A program made the position numbers and the translations under genes. The notes under the pieces were generated by a model. The model was not told the DNA's origin. It saw only the letters and a program-made list of their open reading frames with translations, and made no database searches. 64,000 nt of DNA. Source: Daucus carota subsp. sativus. Lineage: Eukaryota > Streptophyta > Magnoliopsida > Apiales > Apiaceae. This document shows, in pieces, positions 35,401 through 46,146 of the stretch. The DNA is taken from NCBI RefSeq assembly GCF_001625215.2, contig NC_030387.2, positions 38,029,606-38,093,605 on the forward strand. Reading direction: 5' to 3'. Within the stretch, counting starts at the first letter, position 1. Each line of letters starts with the position of its first letter.

Positions 35401-37211
35401 TTAGGCTTTCAGGTACTTGACCAAGCTCTTGAAATTCTCATGAGAAGAACCACCTAGGCTTACACTCTTTTTAGCATCCTCCATCAGCTTGATGGCATTT
35501 ATCTTCATTTCATAATTGGTTAATAGATTATGAATCTTTGTCTTGATCTCATGTCTCGATATGATCCCATCTTCATCATATTTAACTGCTAACCCAACTT
35601 TCCACACGTCACAGATATATTTCTTATTATCAAATTGATCCCATACATAAGGCCAGCACAAAAACGGTACACCATGGCTTATTCCCTCTATTGTTGAGTT
35701 CCAACCACAATGAGAAAAGAAACAAGAAACTGAAGAGTGAGCAAGAACCTTTTCTTGAGGTGCCCATTCAACAATCTTTCCTCGACCAGCTATTCTTTCC
35801 AGAAAATTGTTAGGGTAGTACTCGGGAGATGATCCACTGACAATGTTTGGTCGTACAGCCCACAAAAATGAGTAACCAGATAGTTCAAGACCAAATGCTA
35901 TTTCATTAAACTGCTTCTGGCTAAACATTGTGGTGCTGCCAAAAGCAATGTAAATAACTGAGTTTGAAGGTTGTTTGTCTAGCCAGCTTAAACAAGTTGA
36001 ATCCTGAGACGAAAAAGATCCACTACAAGGATTTAAGTTACTTATCGCAGGTAGAGGACCGATTGGGAGGATGTTAGGAATCATGGCACAAGAGGATGAG
36101 TCAAGTTCATAATATGTGTTGCACAGCACAATGGTTGGATTTTCGACAACTTGATTGATAGCTAGAGAAAAGTCAAAGAAAAATTTCTGTAAGGCTGGTT
36201 TACCAGGAGTGCTCCAAGTGAGCTCCCAGCTATTCCACACTGGAATTCCTTCTGATAAACAAATCAGCTCATTTTTTATTGTTGAACCTGAAGAAATTTT
36301 TAAAAACATAAAAAACTAGCAAATTAACTAATAAGGAATAAAAGCCCCATATACCACAATTTTCATAAGCAATGCCCAAATACCAAAATCGTGAAAAGTG
36401 ACCCAAAATATCACTTATTAACGCATGATAATCTACTGTTTTGATTTTTGGAGAAACACGCTATATCATGTTCGTTTAGATCTGAAAATCACTAGAAAAT
36501 ACTAGGCGATCTGGCATTTTTAGGTTTGAAACGTGACATGAAAAAGCATTTAGGGTTACAAAATGCTAGCGTTTTGAATTGAAAGCGGTTGGGCCATCTT
36601 CTCCTCCAACAATGATATTTGGGACATTTTTCCGGAAAAAATGGTAGCAAGGGTCAACACCCCTAATCAACAATGTCAATTATCTTTGTTTAAGAAATTA
36701 CATAGAATTTGTAGACGCTACACATACCATTTTCATCGATAACTCTTGCTTCTATAAGTGTCGGGATACGAAGTGCCAATGCCAAAGAAGCTGGTCCTGC
36801 TAGCCAAACTGCAACCTGTTTCAACCCCATGTTTCTCGCAACTTCTAATGTCCATCCAACTGTTAAATCCACCATGACACAAGTAATCGGCTCCTTATCC
36901 GACTGATTAATCTGCTCAATTAATTTTTCGAGATTTTTTGTCATCACCTTTTTAAGGCTATCCATTTCCACCGGTCCAAATCTTTCTTCAGGGTGCGACT
37001 CCATTCCGTCCCAATAAGAGACTAGCCTTATGGGACATTGTTCCTTGTCTGCTTCGGACATTGCAGCAAGAATTTTGGCTTCAACAAATTGTGAATTGGC
37101 AAATGTGGCCTTGATCCCATGATAAGCCAAGTTGTAGGCTAGTTTCATGAGCGGCTTGACATGGCCCTGTGCTGGTAATGGCACGACCAATACATGTTGC
37201 TGCAAGTTCAT
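35401..37211 (-). CDS. UDP-glycosyltransferase, UGT83A1-like (array copy 1)
   Basis: Exon 1 37211-36728, 440-bp intron, exon 2 36287-35401; 456 aa. Family-1 plant glycosyltransferases transfer a sugar from UDP-glucose to small acceptors (phenolics, flavonoids, hormones) in the cytosol; the acceptor cannot be told from sequence. Visible: catalytic His17 (AQGHVKP), partner Asp115 (VMVDLTVGW), and the complete 44-residue PSPG box from WAPQEKV to VWDQ, with Trp22, His19 and the final Asp-Gln typical of UDP-glucose users. The start was chosen to match MDLPQHV in the sister genes, 24 bp inside the longest frame. Copy 1 is the most divergent intact member (for example VWLAGPAS instead of VWPAGPAS). 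A hAT MITE lies at 37266-37566, next to the promoter. Confidence 0.92.
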
Positions 37212-37243
37212 GACTAATGACGCTAGGATTCTCAACTCAAACC

Positions 37244-37253
37244 TTTATATATA
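37244..37253 (-). promoter_or_regulatory. Candidate TATA box of UGT copy 1
   Basis: TATATATAAA on the minus strand, about 33 bp upstream of the ATG, which would leave almost no leader. UGT copy 5 has the same arrangement, so either very short leaders or another start is used. Confidence 0.45.
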
Positions 37254-37265
37254 AATTGATATACT

Positions 37266-37566
37266 CAGGGACGTATCCAGAAATTCAAACTTTTGGGGGC
37301 AAAGATTAAAGTAGGGGAATTTGTTTTGTTTGTGAAAAGAGATTAAAGTGGGGAGGGCAGGAGCAATGTTTGCTGCTTTTGATCTGTTTTGCCGTCTGTT
37401 ATTATTTTGGGTGTATCTTATTGTGAAAGAGTTGGGTTAGTATGCAACAATGGAACCCTAGCTACCTCCAAAATACACTGATGCTCCAACCAAGGGGCAA
37501 GGCTGTAACTCTGGAAAATCTAGTGAGAGCAAGTACCCTCACTGCCCCAGTTTAAATCCGTCGCTG
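37266..37566. mobile_element. hAT-type MITE in UGT copy 1 promoter
   Basis: 301 bp. Ends CAGGGACGTATCCAG and (inverted) CAGCGACGGATTTAA, flanked by an exact 8-bp duplication GATATACT (37258-37265 and 37567-37574). The insertion point is 55 bp upstream of the UGT copy 1 ATG and a few bases from its candidate TATA box. Confidence 0.88.
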
Positions 37567-37604
37567 GATATACTACAATTCTAATACAACGAAGGCATGA
37601 ATAT

Positions 37605-38220
37605 CGGAGTGTATTCAATTGATATTTTAAGGGATGTTTCTTCATTTATGAAATTTGCGTATATTCAACTCGATTTAGAAATATATATTTGTAACATTCA
37701 ATTGAGATTTTAAATTATAATGTAAAATATAGTGATATTCGGTTACGATTTTAACTTGTGCTTAAAGATGAAGTGGTATTTAATTATTATAATCCAGGGG
37801 AGTGTAATCAAATGGGATTTTAAGGGATTGTTACGAGTCTATAAAATTTAATGTATTGTATCTTATTTTGATTTTGTGCAAATTCATAATAAAATGTCCA
37901 AGAGTTGATAAGAGTTTTCGGAATTTAAGCACAATGCTTCACAATCTCAGAATTTTGATGGGATTTAAAAAAACTTAAAATACACTGAACAATCCCACAA
38001 AATTCATCATTTTATTAAGTCAAAAAAAATAATCAGAATTTAAATACCATCATATTTTAATGGATTTTAAATAATCACAATCGAATACTATCAGATTTTA
38101 AAGTATAATTTAAAATCATGATTGAATATCACCAGATTTTATAGCATAATTTGAAATACCAATTGAATTAATACCTCAAAATTCTATTACATTTTTTTAA
38201 ATCCGAGTTGAATGTACTCG
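37605..38220. mobile_element. MITE-like repeat, GGAGTGTATTC family
   Basis: Ends CGGAGTGTATTCAATTG and (inverted) CGAGTACATTCAACTCG, with the same ATTTTAAA-rich interior as 33311-33774. Its right end lies only 12 bp from the stop codon of UGT copy 2, so it probably supplies that gene's 3' UTR. Confidence 0.6.
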
Positions 38221-38232
38221 GATTTCATGAAT

Positions 38233-40038
38233 TTAGGCTCCTAGGTACTTGACCAAGCTCTTAAAATTCTCATAAGAACCACCACCGTGGCTTACACTCT
38301 TCTTAGCATCCTCCATAAGCTTCCTGGCATTCATCTTCATTCCATCATTTGTTACCAGATTATGAATCTTTGTCTTGATCTCATGTCTGGATATGATCCC
38401 ATCTTCATCATAATCAAGTCCTAACCCAACTTTCCACATTTCACAAATATATTTCTTATTATCAAATTGATCCCATACATAAGGCCAGCACAAAAAGGGT
38501 ACACCATTGCTCACTCCCTCCATTGTTGAGTTCCAACCACAATGAGAAAAGAAACAAGAAATTGAAGAATGAGCAAGAACCTTTTCTTGAGGCGCCCATT
38601 CGACAATCTTTCCTCGACTAGCTATTTTTTCCAGAAAATTGTCAGGGTAGTGCTCATGAGATGATCCGGTGACAATGTTTGGTCGCACAACCCATAAAAA
38701 CGAGTGGCCTGATAGTTCAAGACCAAGTGCTAATTCATCAAACTGTTTCTGGCTAAACATTGCTGTGCTGCCAAAAGCAATATAAATGACGGAGTTTGGA
38801 GGTTGTTTGTCTAGCCAGCTTAAACAAGTCGAATCCTGAGACAAAAAAGATCCACTACAGGGATTTAAGTTACTTATCGCAGGTAGAGGACCGATTGGGA
38901 GGATGCCAGGAATCATGGCACAGGAGGACGAGTCAAGTTCATAATACGTGTTGCAGAGCACAATGATTGGATTTTTGACAACTTGATTGATAGCTAGAGA
39001 AAAGTCAAATAAAATTTTCTGTAATGCTGGTTTACCAGGACTGATCCAAGTGAGCTCCCAGCTATTCCACACTGGAATTTCTTCTGATAAACAAATCAGC
39101 TCGTTTTTCATTGTTGAACCTGCAGAAATTTTTAAAAATATAAAAAGCTACCAAATTAACTAATCAAGGAGAAAAGGCCTCATATAACACAATTTCCAAT
39201 TGTGAAAAGTGACCCAAAATACCATTTATTAACACAAGATAATCCAGCGTTTTGATTTTTGGAGAAAAACGCTATACTTAGATCCAAAAAACATTACAAA
39301 ATCAAAATGCTAGACGATCTAACGTTTTATTGTTAAAACGGGACATGAAATAGCGTTTTGAAGTGAAAAAGTTGGGACATATTCTCCAACAGTGATATTT
39401 GGGGCATTTTCTACGGAAAAGTGGTAGTGAATGCCAACACTCCTCATCAAGAAGAAAATAAAGTGGAAGGTAGGGCCAACAGGCCCAACACTAGTGTCAA
39501 TGATTTTTGTTCAAGATATTACATAAAATTTGTAGACGCTACACATACCGTTTTCATCGATAACTCCTGTTTCTATAAGTTGTGGGATACGAAGTGCCAA
39601 TGCCAAGGAAGCCGGTCCTGCAGGCCAAACTGCAACCTGTTTCAGCCCCATTTTACGCGCAACTTCTAATGTCCATCCCACTGTTAAATCCCCAATGACA
39701 CAAGTAATCGGCTCCTTGTTATCCGACTGATTAATCTGCTCAATTAATTTTTCGAGATTTTTTGGCATCACCTCTTTAAGGCTAGCTATCAGCCGCGCAC
39801 CATTTCTTTCTTCAGCTGGACACGCCTCCAATCCGTCAGAGTAAGACACTAGCCTTATGGGACATTGTTCCTTGTCTGCTTCGGACATTGCACCAAGAAT
39901 TTTGGCTTCGACAAATTCTGAATTGGCAAATGTGACCTTGATCCCATGATAAGCCAAGTTGTATGCTAGTTTCATGAACGGCTTGACATGGCCTTGTGCT
40001 GGAGATGGCACAACCAGAACATGTTGCGGCAAGTCCAT
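38233..40038 (-). CDS. UDP-glycosyltransferase, UGT83A1-like (array copy 2)
   Basis: Exon 1 40038-39549, 429-bp intron, exon 2 39119-38233; 458 aa. His17 and Asp117 form the expected catalytic pair; the PSPG box (WAPQEKV to VWDQ) is complete. The first part of exon 2 is almost identical to copy 3, while the last part differs (for example GLDYDEDG against ALDCDEDG). Exon 1 has a small local change, EACPAEERNGARLIASL, relative to the EACPEERNGPGLITSL of copies 3 and 4. The intron shares an insertion-like segment (CGTTTT-rich inverted repeats) with copies 1 and 3. TATA candidate at 40115-40126. Confidence 0.93.
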
Positions 40039-40114
40039 GACTAATCACACTGCTTCTTTTTTCTCAGATGTATAGAATGATGTATGAACGGGTGATTGTT
40101 TTTGTTGTGTATAC

Positions 40115-40126
40115 GATTTATTTATA
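40115..40126 (-). promoter_or_regulatory. TATA box of UGT copy 2
   Basis: TATAAATAAATC on the minus strand, 77 bp upstream of the ATG. The same motif in the same position occurs in copies 3 and 4. Confidence 0.65.
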
Positions 40127-40430
40127 ATTCATGGGTATTAAAAGATTTGAAATCCAATAAAATCTTGTAGATTTTGCTGAATGTTTTTATTAAGATATGA
40201 TATTTTTGTAACTGTCCAACAAAATTTCCTGCTTCACATTATAATTTAATGTCAGATACTCAAATCCCAGATATTAAGATTTTATTATAATTTGCCTTCA
40301 AAAGAAAAGATTTTATTATAATTCTAAAAGTAATATGTATCTAATATTCAAGGTTATATTTAAGATTTTAAATATATGCTAAAATTATAAGGAAGAAAAC
40401 ATGATGGGAGTATTAACATATGAAACGTAA

Positions 40431-40800
40431 GAAGTGTATTCAAATGAGATTTTAATGGATTTTGTATAGTTCACGTATTTTAATAGATTGTATTTGATTT
40501 TGATTTTATACGGATTTTAGATAAAATGTGGCATAGTTGGTATAAAGTCTTTAAGATGTATGCAAAATGTTTCAACAAAAATTAAATATTTTAAAATACA
40601 TCTAAAATTTCATAAAATTCATCATCTTATGAAGTCTAAAAAATCCATCATCATTGAATACCATCAGATTTTTAAGAATATTAAATAATCTTAATTGAAT
40701 ATCATCAAAATTTTAAGTATAATTTAAAATCGTGATTGAATACTACCAAATTTTATAGTATAGTTTAAAATACTAATTAAATATTCCAGAATTTTACGGT
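40431..40800. repeat. GGTGTATTC-family repeat between UGT copies 2 and 3
   Basis: Starts GAAGTGTATTCAAATGAGAT with the ATTTTAAA/ATCATCAGA interior typical of the family; right end unclear. The matching spacer between copies 3 and 4 (from 43341) carries the same sequence, so it was copied with the gene. Confidence 0.55.
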
Positions 40801-40876
40801 AGACAATTTTTGTCCAATAACCAAATCCAAAACAAAACAACATGGAAGAAAATGGAAAATAAAGTCTTCAATGAAT

Positions 40877-42977
40877 TTAGGCTCCTAGGTACTTGACCAA
40901 GCTCTTAAAATTCTCATAAGAACCACCACCTTGGCTCACACTCTTTTTAGCATCCTCCATAAGCTTCTTGGCATTCATCTTCATTCCATCATTGGTTACC
41001 AGATTATGAATCTTTGTCTTGATCTCATGTCTCGATATGATCCCATCTTCATCACAATCAAGTGCTAACCCAACTTTCCACATTTCACAAATATATTTCT
41101 TATTATCGAATTGATCCCATAGATAAGGCCAGCACAAAAACGGCACACCATTGCTCACTCCCTCCATTGTTGAGTTCCAACCACAATGAGAAAAGAAACA
41201 AGAAATTGAAGGATGAGCAAGAACCTTTTCTTGAGGCGCCCATTTGACAATCATTCCACGACTAGCTATTCTTTCCAGAAAATTGTCAGGGTAGTACTCA
41301 TGAGATGACCCACTGACAATGTTTGGTCGCACAACCCATAAAAACGAGTGGCCTGATAGTTCAAGACCGAGTGCTAATTCATCAAACTGTTTCTGGCTAA
41401 ACACTGCAGTGCTGCCAAAAGCAATATAAATGACCGAGTTTGGAGGTCGTTTGTCTAGCCAACTTAAACAAGTTGAGTCTTGAGACAAAAAGGATCCACT
41501 ACACGGATTTAAGTTACTTATCGCAGGTAGAGGACCAATTGGGAGGATGCCAGGAATCATGGCACAGGAGGACGAGTCAAGTTCATAATACGTGTTGCAG
41601 AGCACAATGATTGGATTTTTGACAACTTGATTAATAGCTAGAGAAAAGTCAAATAAAATTTTCTGTAATGCTGGTTTACCAGGACTGATCCAAGTGAGCT
41701 CCCAGCTATTCCACACTGGAATTTCTTCTGATAAACAAATCAGCTCATTTTTCATTGTTGAACCTGCAGAAATTTTTAACATAAAAAGCTACCAAATTAA
41801 CTAATCAAGGAGAAAAGGCCCCATATAACACAATTTCCAATTGTGAAAAGTGACCCAAAATACTACTCCCTCTGTCCCACCCATTTCTTATCAAATGGGT
41901 TGGGCACGGAGGTTAAGAAATATGTATAAAATAGTGTTAAAGAGGAAGAAAAGTGGGTAAAGTGATGGGACCCATTGATTTTTAATGTATAAAAAGAAGA
42001 TAGTGGAGTAAAAGTAGTGTGAAAAGTGGAGAAGTGGTGGGACCCATTAATTATTTTTGGTAAGTTTTGAAATGTAAAGAATTGGGTGGGACACCCCAAA
42101 AAGGAAAGTGTAAAGAAATTGGTGGGACGGAGGGAGTATTTATTAATGTTAGATAATCCAGCGTTTTAATTTTTGGAGAAAAACGCTATACTTAGATCCA
42201 TAAAACATTACAAAATCAAAATACTTGACGATCTAACGTTTTATTGTTAAAACGTACGAGACATGAAATACCGTTTTGAAGTGAAAAAGTTGGGTCATCT
42301 TCTCCTACAGTGATATCTGGGGCATTTTCTCCGGAAAAAGTGGTAGTGGAGGCCAACACTCATCATCAATGAGAAAATAAAGTGGAAGGTAGGGCCAACA
42401 CTAATGTCAATGATTTTTGTTTAAGACATTACATAGATTTTGTAGAGCACATACCGTTTTCATCGATAACTCCTGCTTCTATGAGTTGTGGGATACGAAG
42501 CGCCAATGCCAAGGAAGCCGGTCCTGCAGGCCAAACTGCAACCTGTTTCAGCCCCATTTTACGCGCAACTTCTAATGTCCATCCAGCTGTTAAATCCCCA
42601 ATGACACAAGTAATCGGCTCCTTGTTATCCGGCTGATTAATCTGCTCAATTAATTTTTCGACATTTTTTGGCATCACCTCTTTAAGGCTAGTTATCAGTC
42701 CCGGACCATTTCTTTCTTCAAGGCTAGTTATCAGTCCCGGACCATTTCTTTCTTCAGGACACGCCTCCAATCCGTCAGAGTAAGACACTAGCCTTATGGG
42801 ACATTGTTCCTTGTCTGCTTCGGACATTGCAGCAAGAATATTGGCTTCGACAAATTGTGAATTGGCAAATGTGACCTTGATCCCATGATAAGCCAAGTTG
42901 TATGCTAGTTTCATGAGCGGCTTGACATGGCCTTGTGCTGGAGATGGCACAACCAGAACATGTTGCGGCAAATCCAT
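40877..42977 (-). CDS. UDP-glycosyltransferase, UGT83A1-like (array copy 3)
   Basis: Exon 1 42977-42455, 691-bp intron, exon 2 41763-40877; 469 aa, the longest of the array. His17 and the VIGDLTAGW Asp are present and the PSPG box is complete. Two peculiarities: an exact 36-bp tandem duplication in exon 1 (42685-42720 and 42721-42756) that inserts 12 residues (EERNGPGLITSL twice) without breaking the frame, and a Stowaway MITE in the intron (41866-42136). Exon 2 is a mosaic: its first part matches copy 2, while from about the SQDSTCLSW segment to the end it matches copy 4 nearly residue for residue. Upstream sequence matches copy 2. Confidence 0.92.
41866..42136. mobile_element. Stowaway MITE in the intron of UGT copy 3
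   Basis: 271 bp, termini CTCCCTCTGTCCCACC and GGTGGGACGGAGGGAG, flanked by TA (41864-41865, 42137-42138). Absent from the introns of the other copies, so it inserted after the duplications. Confidence 0.92.
42685..42756. repeat. 36-bp exact in-frame tandem duplication in UGT copy 3
   Basis: Two identical 36-bp units, 42685-42720 and 42721-42756, beginning AGGCTAGTTATCAGTCCCGG. It lies in the region coding for the loop between the N-terminal strand/helix units, before the MPKN segment. Confidence 0.95.
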
Positions 42978-43053
42978 GACTAATCACACTGCTTCTTTTT
43001 TCTCAGATGTATAGAATAATGTATGAACGGGTGATTGTTTTTGTTGTGTATAC

Positions 43054-43065
43054 GATTTATTTATA
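43054..43065 (-). promoter_or_regulatory. TATA box of UGT copy 3
   Basis: TATAAATAAATC on the minus strand, 77 bp upstream of the ATG, in a promoter nearly identical to that of copy 2. Confidence 0.65.
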
Positions 43066-43340
43066 ATTCATGGGTGTTAAAAGATTTGAAATCCAATGAA
43101 ATCTTGTAGATTTTGCTGAATGTATTTATTAAGATATGATTTTTTTGTAACGTTCACCAAAATATCCTGCTTCACATTATCATTTAATGTCAGATACTCA
43201 AATCCCAGATATTAAGATTTTATCATAATTTTGAAAGTAATATGTATCTAATATTCAAGATTATTTTTAAGATTTTAAATATATGTTAAAATTATAAGGA
43301 AGAAAACATGATGGGAGTATCTGACATATGAAACGTAAGG

Positions 43341-43960
43341 AGTGTATTCAAAAGAGATTTTAATGGATTTTATATGATTTACGTATATTAATATATTGTA
43401 TGTGATTTTGATTTTATACGGATTTTAGATAAAATGTGGCATAGTTGGTATAAAGTCTTTAAGATTTAAGCAAAATGTTTCAAAAAAATTTAAATATTTT
43501 AAAATACATCTAAAAATTTCATAAAATTCATTATCTTATGAAATCTAAAAAAATCCATCTAACATTTGAATATCATCAGATTTTTAAGGATTTTAAATAA
43601 ATTTAATTGAATACTCACTCTGTCCCTCTCATTTATTTACAGTACTATTTTGGGATGTCCCTCTCATTTCTTTACGTTACTATAAATAGTAAGTTTTTCT
43701 CATCATTACACCCACTATCTTCCCTTACTATCTCATATTTAACAATAAAAACTACTATTACATCCACTACTTTCCTCCACTATCTCAAATCTATTATTAA
43801 ATATTGATAGGTCCCACCACTTTACCCAATTTTCATCCAATTTTACTCATTTTTCATACATTGTCTTGGTCTACGTGTCCCCCTCCAATGTAAAATCATG
43901 ATTGAATGCTACCAAATTTTATAGTATCGTTTAAAATACTAATTAAATATTCCAGAATTT
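43341..43960. repeat. GGTGTATTC-family repeat with an inserted Stowaway MITE
   Basis: Same spacer repeat as 40431-40800, interrupted at about 43612-43893 by a Stowaway copy in the opposite orientation to 10226-10528 (CTCTGTCCCTCTCATTT ... GTGTCCCCCTCCAATGT). The MITE's outermost bases are missing on its right side. Confidence 0.65.
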
Positions 43961-44036
43961 TACGGTAGACAAGTCCAATAACCAAATCCAAAACAAAACA
44001 ACATTGAAGAAAATGGAAAATAAAGTTTCAATGAAT

Positions 44037-45609
44037 TTAGGCTCCTAGGTACTTGACCAAGCTCTTAAAATTCTCATAAGAACCACCACCTTGGCTCACA
44101 CTCTTTTTAGCATCCTCCATAAGCTTCTTGGCATTCATCTTCATACCATCATTGGTTACCAGATTATTAATCTTTGTCTTGATCTCATGTCTCGATATGA
44201 TCCCATCTTCATCACAATCAAGTGCTAACCCAACTTTCCACATTTCACAAATATATTTCTTATTATCGAATTGATCCCATAGATAAGGCCAGCACAAAAA
44301 CGGGACACCATTGCTCACTCCCTCCATTGTTGAGTTCCAACCACAATGAGAAAAGAAACAAGAAATCGAAGGATGAGCAAGAACCTTTTCTTGAGGCGCC
44401 CATTTGACAATCATTCCACGACTAGCTATTCTTTCCAGAAAATTGTCAGGGTAGTACTCATGAGATGATCCACTGACAATGTTTGGTCGCACAACCCATA
44501 AAAACGAGTGGCCTGATAGTTCAAGACCGAGTGCTAATTCATCAAACTGTTTCTGACTAAACACTGCTGTGCTGCCAAAAGCAATATAAATGACGGAGTT
44601 TGAAGGTTGTTTGTCTAGCCAGCTTAAACAAGTTGAGTCTTGAGACAAAAAGGTTCCACCAGAAGGGCGTAAGGTTCTTATCGCGGCTAGAGGACCGATT
44701 GGAAGGATGTTAGGAATCATGGAACAAGAGGAGGAGTCGAGTTCGTACCATGTGTTGCAGAGAACAATGGTTCCATTTTCAGCAGCAAATTTGACAGCTT
44801 GATTAATAGCTACAGAAAACTCGAACAGAGATTTTTGTAATGCTGGATTACCAGGTGTACTCCAAGTGAGCTCCCAGCTATTCCACGCAGGAATTCCTTC
44901 TGATAAACAAATCAGCTCATTTTTCATTGTTGAAACTTGAACCTGTAGAAATATTTAAAAACAGAAAAAGTTACTACTAAATTAACTAAGGGAAAAATAC
45001 TCATAAGAAGTACGTAGTACATATTGAGTACGTACTTAGGAGCATTAATCCCGTTAAATAATCAAGAATGTCAATAATTTTGTTTAAGACAAAATATAGA
45101 ATTTTGTACACACTAGACATACCATGTTCATCTATAACTCCTGTTTCAATAAGTTTCGGGATACGAAGTGCCGATACCAGAGAAGCTGGTCCTGCAGGCC
45201 AAACTGCAACCTGTTTCAGCCCCATTTTACTAGCAACTTGTAATGTCCATCCAGCTGTTAAATCCGCCATGACACAAGTAATCGGCTCCTTGTTATCCGA
45301 CTGATTAATCTGCTCAATTAATTTTTCTATATTTTTTGGCATCACCTTTTTGAGGCTAGTTATCAGCCCCGGACCATTTCTTTCTTCAGGACACGCCTCC
45401 AATCCGTCAGAGTAAGACACTAGCCGTATGGGACATTGTTCCTTGTCTGCTTCGGACATTGCAGCAAGAATCTTTGCTTCAACAAATGTGATATTGGCAA
45501 ATGTGACCTTGACTCCTTGATAAGCCAAGTTGTATGCTAGCTTCATAAGCGGCATTACATGGCCTTGTGCTGGAAATGGCACAACCAGAACATGTTGCGG
45601 AAACTCCAT
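44037..45609 (-). CDS. UDP-glycosyltransferase, UGT83A1-like (array copy 4)
   Basis: Exon 1 45609-45123, 187-bp intron, exon 2 44935-44037; 461 aa with that junction. His17, the VMADLTAGW Asp and the full PSPG box are present. The first half of exon 2 is distinctive (LAAIRTLRPSGG, and VKFAAENGTIV with four more residues than copies 2-3), but the second half is almost identical to copy 3. The acceptor is unusual: relative to its sisters the exon start carries 7 extra bases, so the conserved CTACAG/GTTCAA site would shift the frame; using the next AG (TTCAAG/TTTCAAC) restores it. If that weak site is not used the gene is non-functional. TATA candidate at 45689-45700. Confidence 0.85.
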
Positions 45610-45688
45610 GACTAATCACACTGCTTCTTTTTTCTCTCAAATCTATAGAATGATGTATGAACGGTTGATTCTTTTGGTGGTTTACACT

Positions 45689-45700
45689 GATTTATTTATA
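45689..45700 (-). promoter_or_regulatory. TATA box of UGT copy 4
   Basis: TATAAATAAATC on the minus strand, 80 bp upstream of the ATG, conserved with copies 2 and 3. Confidence 0.65.
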
Positions 45701-45719
45701 ATTCATGGGTATTAAAGAT

Positions 45720-46146
45720 TTGAAATCTAATAAAATCTTGTAGATTTTGCTGAATGTATTTATTAAGATATGATTTTTTTTGTAACGTCCAACAAAATAT
45801 CCTGCTTCACACTATCATTTGATGTCAGATGCTCAAATCCCAAATATTAAGATTTTATTATAATTTTAAAAGTAATATGTATTTAATATTCAAGATTATA
45901 TTTAAACGTATCGAGAGCCCATCTAGAAATTTTTTTAGTTTAACACTCATTAAGAAAATAACACCAGGAGAACAAACCACAACAAGCTTCTATCAACTAG
46001 AGGTAAAAAGATAGGCAACTTTAGATAATAACAAGCAGATTACTAGTAGACAGTTGATCATCACGCTAATGCATTTGTCCCATTTGTCGCTGAAAGTAAT
46101 CAAACCAGAACAAAAACATAGCAGCATTAACGCCCCTTTGATGAGT
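45720..46146. other. Spacer between UGT copies 4 and 5
   Basis: Left part (to about 45900) matches the upstream regions of copies 2 and 3, then diverges. No gene seen; it includes the 3' flank of copy 5. Confidence 0.5.

Noticed and set aside
41062-41247. Repeated plus-strand 61-codon frames within UGT copies 3 and 4
   Set aside because: Antisense shadows of the conserved PSPG region; their similarity reflects the UGT genes.
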